This document shows, piece by piece, positions 62,211 through 64,000 of a stretch of DNA of 64,000 nt; positions within the stretch are counted from its first letter, which is position 1, and each line of letters begins with the position of its first letter. The notes below the pieces were generated by a model. The model was not told the origin of the DNA. It ran no database searches and saw nothing but the letters and a program-made list of their open reading frames with translations. Origin of the DNA: M30B19 sp041741535 (GTDB taxonomy: Bacteria; Planctomycetota; Planctomycetia; Pirellulales; Pirellulaceae); assembly GCA_041741535.1 (NCBI GenBank), contig JBGSJV010000170.1, positions 21,494 through 85,493 on the forward strand, written 5' to 3'. The translations under genes were made by a program, and so were the position numbers.

Positions 62211-62638
62211 CGTCCTGGTTTCCGTGGGCGAATCGCCGGTCAATGGCGGACGAAGATCCATACAGGAGCGACTACGGTGGGCGCCGCAACAACACCCCGG
62301 GAACAACCGAGTATCACTTCAAATCGACAAGCCAATCGGAACGATTCGAAATTCCCCATATCGTCCCGGACAACGTCGCGTTCTCAACCTGCCAACCAAT
62401 TGGGGGGACCGTTTGGCCGCTGCGAGGCCCGACCGCGATCACGTAGATTTATTTGATTCATTCAAACTTAACTTGCAAAGACGCCTTCGATTCTAGAGAA
62501 TGGAGATTTGTGTCAGCGCTCCGCCCGCTTGGTGGAACGGGGCATTTGTGAATGGTCGCTCGCGTTTGGTTTCACAAATTTACCAAATGTTCGGCGCGAC
62601 ATCCCATGATGTTCCACTTGGCATGAATTCTGAACCGA

Positions 62639-63709
62639 TTGGAGATCTCGATACCATTTATTGTCCGTTGTCCAAACTGTGCGGTTCGACTCCATGCAAA
62701 AGAGACCATGATTGGCAAGTCGGTTCCCTGCCCGAAATGCAAAACCGCCGTTTCGATTGTGGCCCCCGCTGATTCCAGCGAACCATCGGCGACGCAAACG
62801 TCGAGCGTCCCTCCTTTACCGTCGCCGTCGCCATCTCCTTCGCCGTCGTCGTTGCCCGTGACCGCGGACGTAATCCCGCCAATCGTGCCGTCCGCCGCTT
62901 TGCCGATCCCAGCCCACAACGGCATGGCGTCAAACACCGCCGCGCCTGAAATGCCACCCGCGTTCGCCCCTCAGAAGTCGTCCATGTCGATGGTCACCAT
63001 CGTGGCGATCGCCGCCACCATCGGGCTGGCACTCTTTGTGGTGGTGCTTGTTCCCTTTGCAGCGTTTGGTTTTCTAATGTTGGCGAACGCTACGAAATCA
63101 AACGATAGCGCAAATCCACCGCAACCGTTGGCGTCGACGACCGATTGGAATTCCGTTCCATCGAACACGTCAGAACCATCGAACGAACAAGGGCAGGGGA
63201 ATGCCATGGTAGACGCTCAGCGAAGAGCCGATGAACTGGCGGAGCAAGCTCGCAATGAATCGGCTAACCGCAACTTGGCAGCCTGGAAAGAGATGCGTCA
63301 ATGCGACAATCGATTCGAACGACTTTCTCGGGAATCGCAGATCGAGTATTGGGAATCGATGCGGCAAGGCTACGGTGCGATCGACACCCAAGGCGTCGAC
63401 TTCGAGTTCGTCAATTTACTGCAATCCTACCGGGCCCTGTTCTTGACCTACGCCAATACTCATCGCGAATGGGATCTCGAACGCGCGCCATTGGTCAACG
63501 CGTTGAATAGCGTCGAGACACCCGAGTCGTTTGGCGAAGGTTTGTTGGTTGGCTTGGCGGGAGGAGTGACCATCGCGGTGGTCGAAGAAATCGACAAGAA
63601 GTACAACTCGCAAATTGCCGACCTGAGAACCCAATTGGAGGCACTTCAATTGCAAGAGGTCGCATTACGCGACACGATGACAGAACGCTACGGCGTCGCG
63701 TTTCCCTAA
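62639..63709 (+). CDS. Zinc-ribbon, membrane-helix, coiled-coil protein
   Basis: A 356-residue protein: zinc ribbon (CPNCAVRLHAKETMIGKSVP, then CPKC), a Pro/Ser-rich linker of 60 residues, one membrane helix (VTIVAIAATIGLALFVVVLVPFAAFGFLML region) and a C-terminal helical domain (AQRRADELAEQARNE, ...) ending YGVAFP. Such zinc-ribbon/membrane proteins are typical of planctomycetes. Its TAA stop overlaps the start of a family 3 repeat. Confidence 0.7.
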   Translation: MEISIPFIVRCPNCAVRLHAKETMIGKSVPCPKCKTAVSIVAPADSSEPSATQTSSVPPLPSPSPSPSPSSLPVTADVIPPIVPSAALPIPAHNGMASNTAAPEMPPAFAPQKSSMSMVTIVAIAATIGLALFVVVLVPFAAFGFLMLANATKSNDSANPPQPLASTTDWNSVPSNTSEPSNEQGQGNAMVDAQRRADELAEQARNESANRNLAAWKEMRQCDNRFERLSRESQIEYWESMRQGYGAIDTQGVDFEFVNLLQSYRALFLTYANTHREWDLERAPLVNALNSVETPESFGEGLLVGLAGGVTIAVVEEIDKKYNSQIADLRTQLEALQLQEVALRDTMTERYGVAFP

Positions 63710-63763
63710 TGCTTTGTCACAACCAAAACTTAGGGTATGGTTAAAAGGGGCAGGAGTCCCGCC
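63707..63763. repeat. Family 3 element, partial copy
   Basis: TAATGCTTTGTCAC followed by AAAGGGGCAGGAGTCC matches the left end of the 21681 element. The right end is replaced by the REP-like array. Confidence 0.5.
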
Positions 63764-63768
63764 TGACT

Positions 63769-64000
63769 GACCAGCCACAAATCTCTAAAAACAAAACCCA
63801 GCCCGCTCACCATCGGGCTCGCCCCGACGGAAGCCTGACTGGCCAGCTACCAAGCCCCAAAACAAACCCCAACACGCGCACCATCGGGCCCGTCCCGATG
63901 GAAGCCTGCCTGGCCAGCTACCCAGCCCCAAAACAAACACCAACACGCTCACCATCGGGCCCGTCCCGATGGAAGCCTGACTGGCCAGCTACCAAGCCCC
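63769..64000. repeat. REP-like hairpin array, continuing beyond the window
   Basis: Units with a 71-bp period (hairpins from 63809, 63880 and 63951) with ACCATCGGG...CCCGATGG and AAGCCTGACTGGCCAGCTAC, the same unit as at 39501-39700. The array is cut by the window end. No transposase gene is near. Confidence 0.85.

Overview
The window looks like a chromosomal piece of a planctomycete, probably of the Pirellula/Rhodopirellula type. The signs are a DUF1559 protein with a class-specific N-terminal helix, several formylglycine-generating-enzyme (FGE) domain proteins, an oversized FlgE, divergent ECF-like sigma factors, many zinc-ribbon plus membrane proteins, and moderate GC. Genus is not resolvable from sequence reading alone. 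No tRNA, rRNA or CRISPR array was seen.

Layout. (1) 41-4628, plus strand: flagellar genes flgE, flbD, motA, motB. (2) 4640-36993, minus strand: an uninterrupted 32-kb block of about 23 genes sitting between motB and fliL. In order of transcription (right to left) it encodes a small membrane protein, a CHAT-type protease, an SPFH/coiled-coil/zinc-ribbon protein, a divergent sigma-like protein with an overlapping partner, a Ser/Thr kinase with membrane anchor, another membrane protein, a helical protein, and then a five-gene group: a Vps4-like AAA+ ATPase with an N-terminal MIT-like helical domain, surrounded by four small helical proteins of which one closely follows the ESCRT-III pattern. After these come an FHA protein, a second kinase with leucine-rich repeats, a zinc-ribbon membrane protein, a 1437-residue protein with a degenerate P-loop, two degenerate FGE-like proteins, two GTPases of the DO-GTPase type, a GAP1-like protein, and a RING-like finger membrane protein. 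(3) 37377-38486, plus strand: the flagellar genes resume with fliL and fliN. An elongated csrA on the minus strand follows, with a clear terminator between them. (4) 39500-40710: a REP-associated tyrosine transposase flanked by REP-like hairpin repeats in opposite orientations. (5) 40758-41531: a DUF1559 protein. (6) 41891-58278, plus strand: a Lon-like/FGE fusion, an AtoE-type fatty-acid transporter, an ECF-like sigma with an overlapping partner, and then what looks like a compact, divergent contractile injection (type VI-like) gene set: TssB-like, TssC-like, two Hcp/tube-like proteins, a VgrG/gp5-like spike, a TssF-like baseplate protein, a possible spike accessory protein, a P-loop membrane protein and a possible PD-(D/E)XK nuclease. 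(7) 58469-64000: planctomycete-type accessory genes (secreted FGE protein, VOC protein, zinc-ribbon membrane proteins), ending in a second REP-like array.

How the parts may work together. Kinase plus FHA plus FGE-domain proteins is also the set that controls type VI secretion post-translationally in Pseudomonas (PpkA, Fha1, TagR). Both the minus-strand block and the injection cluster carry a sigma-like gene overlapping a partner gene, and both carry FGE-type domains. I therefore suggest, as inference only, that the minus-strand block is a sensing, signalling and membrane-remodelling system (GTPases, kinases, CHAT protease, SPFH, Vps4/ESCRT-III-like) that may cooperate with the contractile apparatus. 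The ESCRT-like group and the reduced injection system are the two most interesting parts.

Intergenic DNA is populated by at least three families of short terminal-inverted-repeat elements plus REP-like units; in several places the element supplies the stop codon of the gene it abuts.
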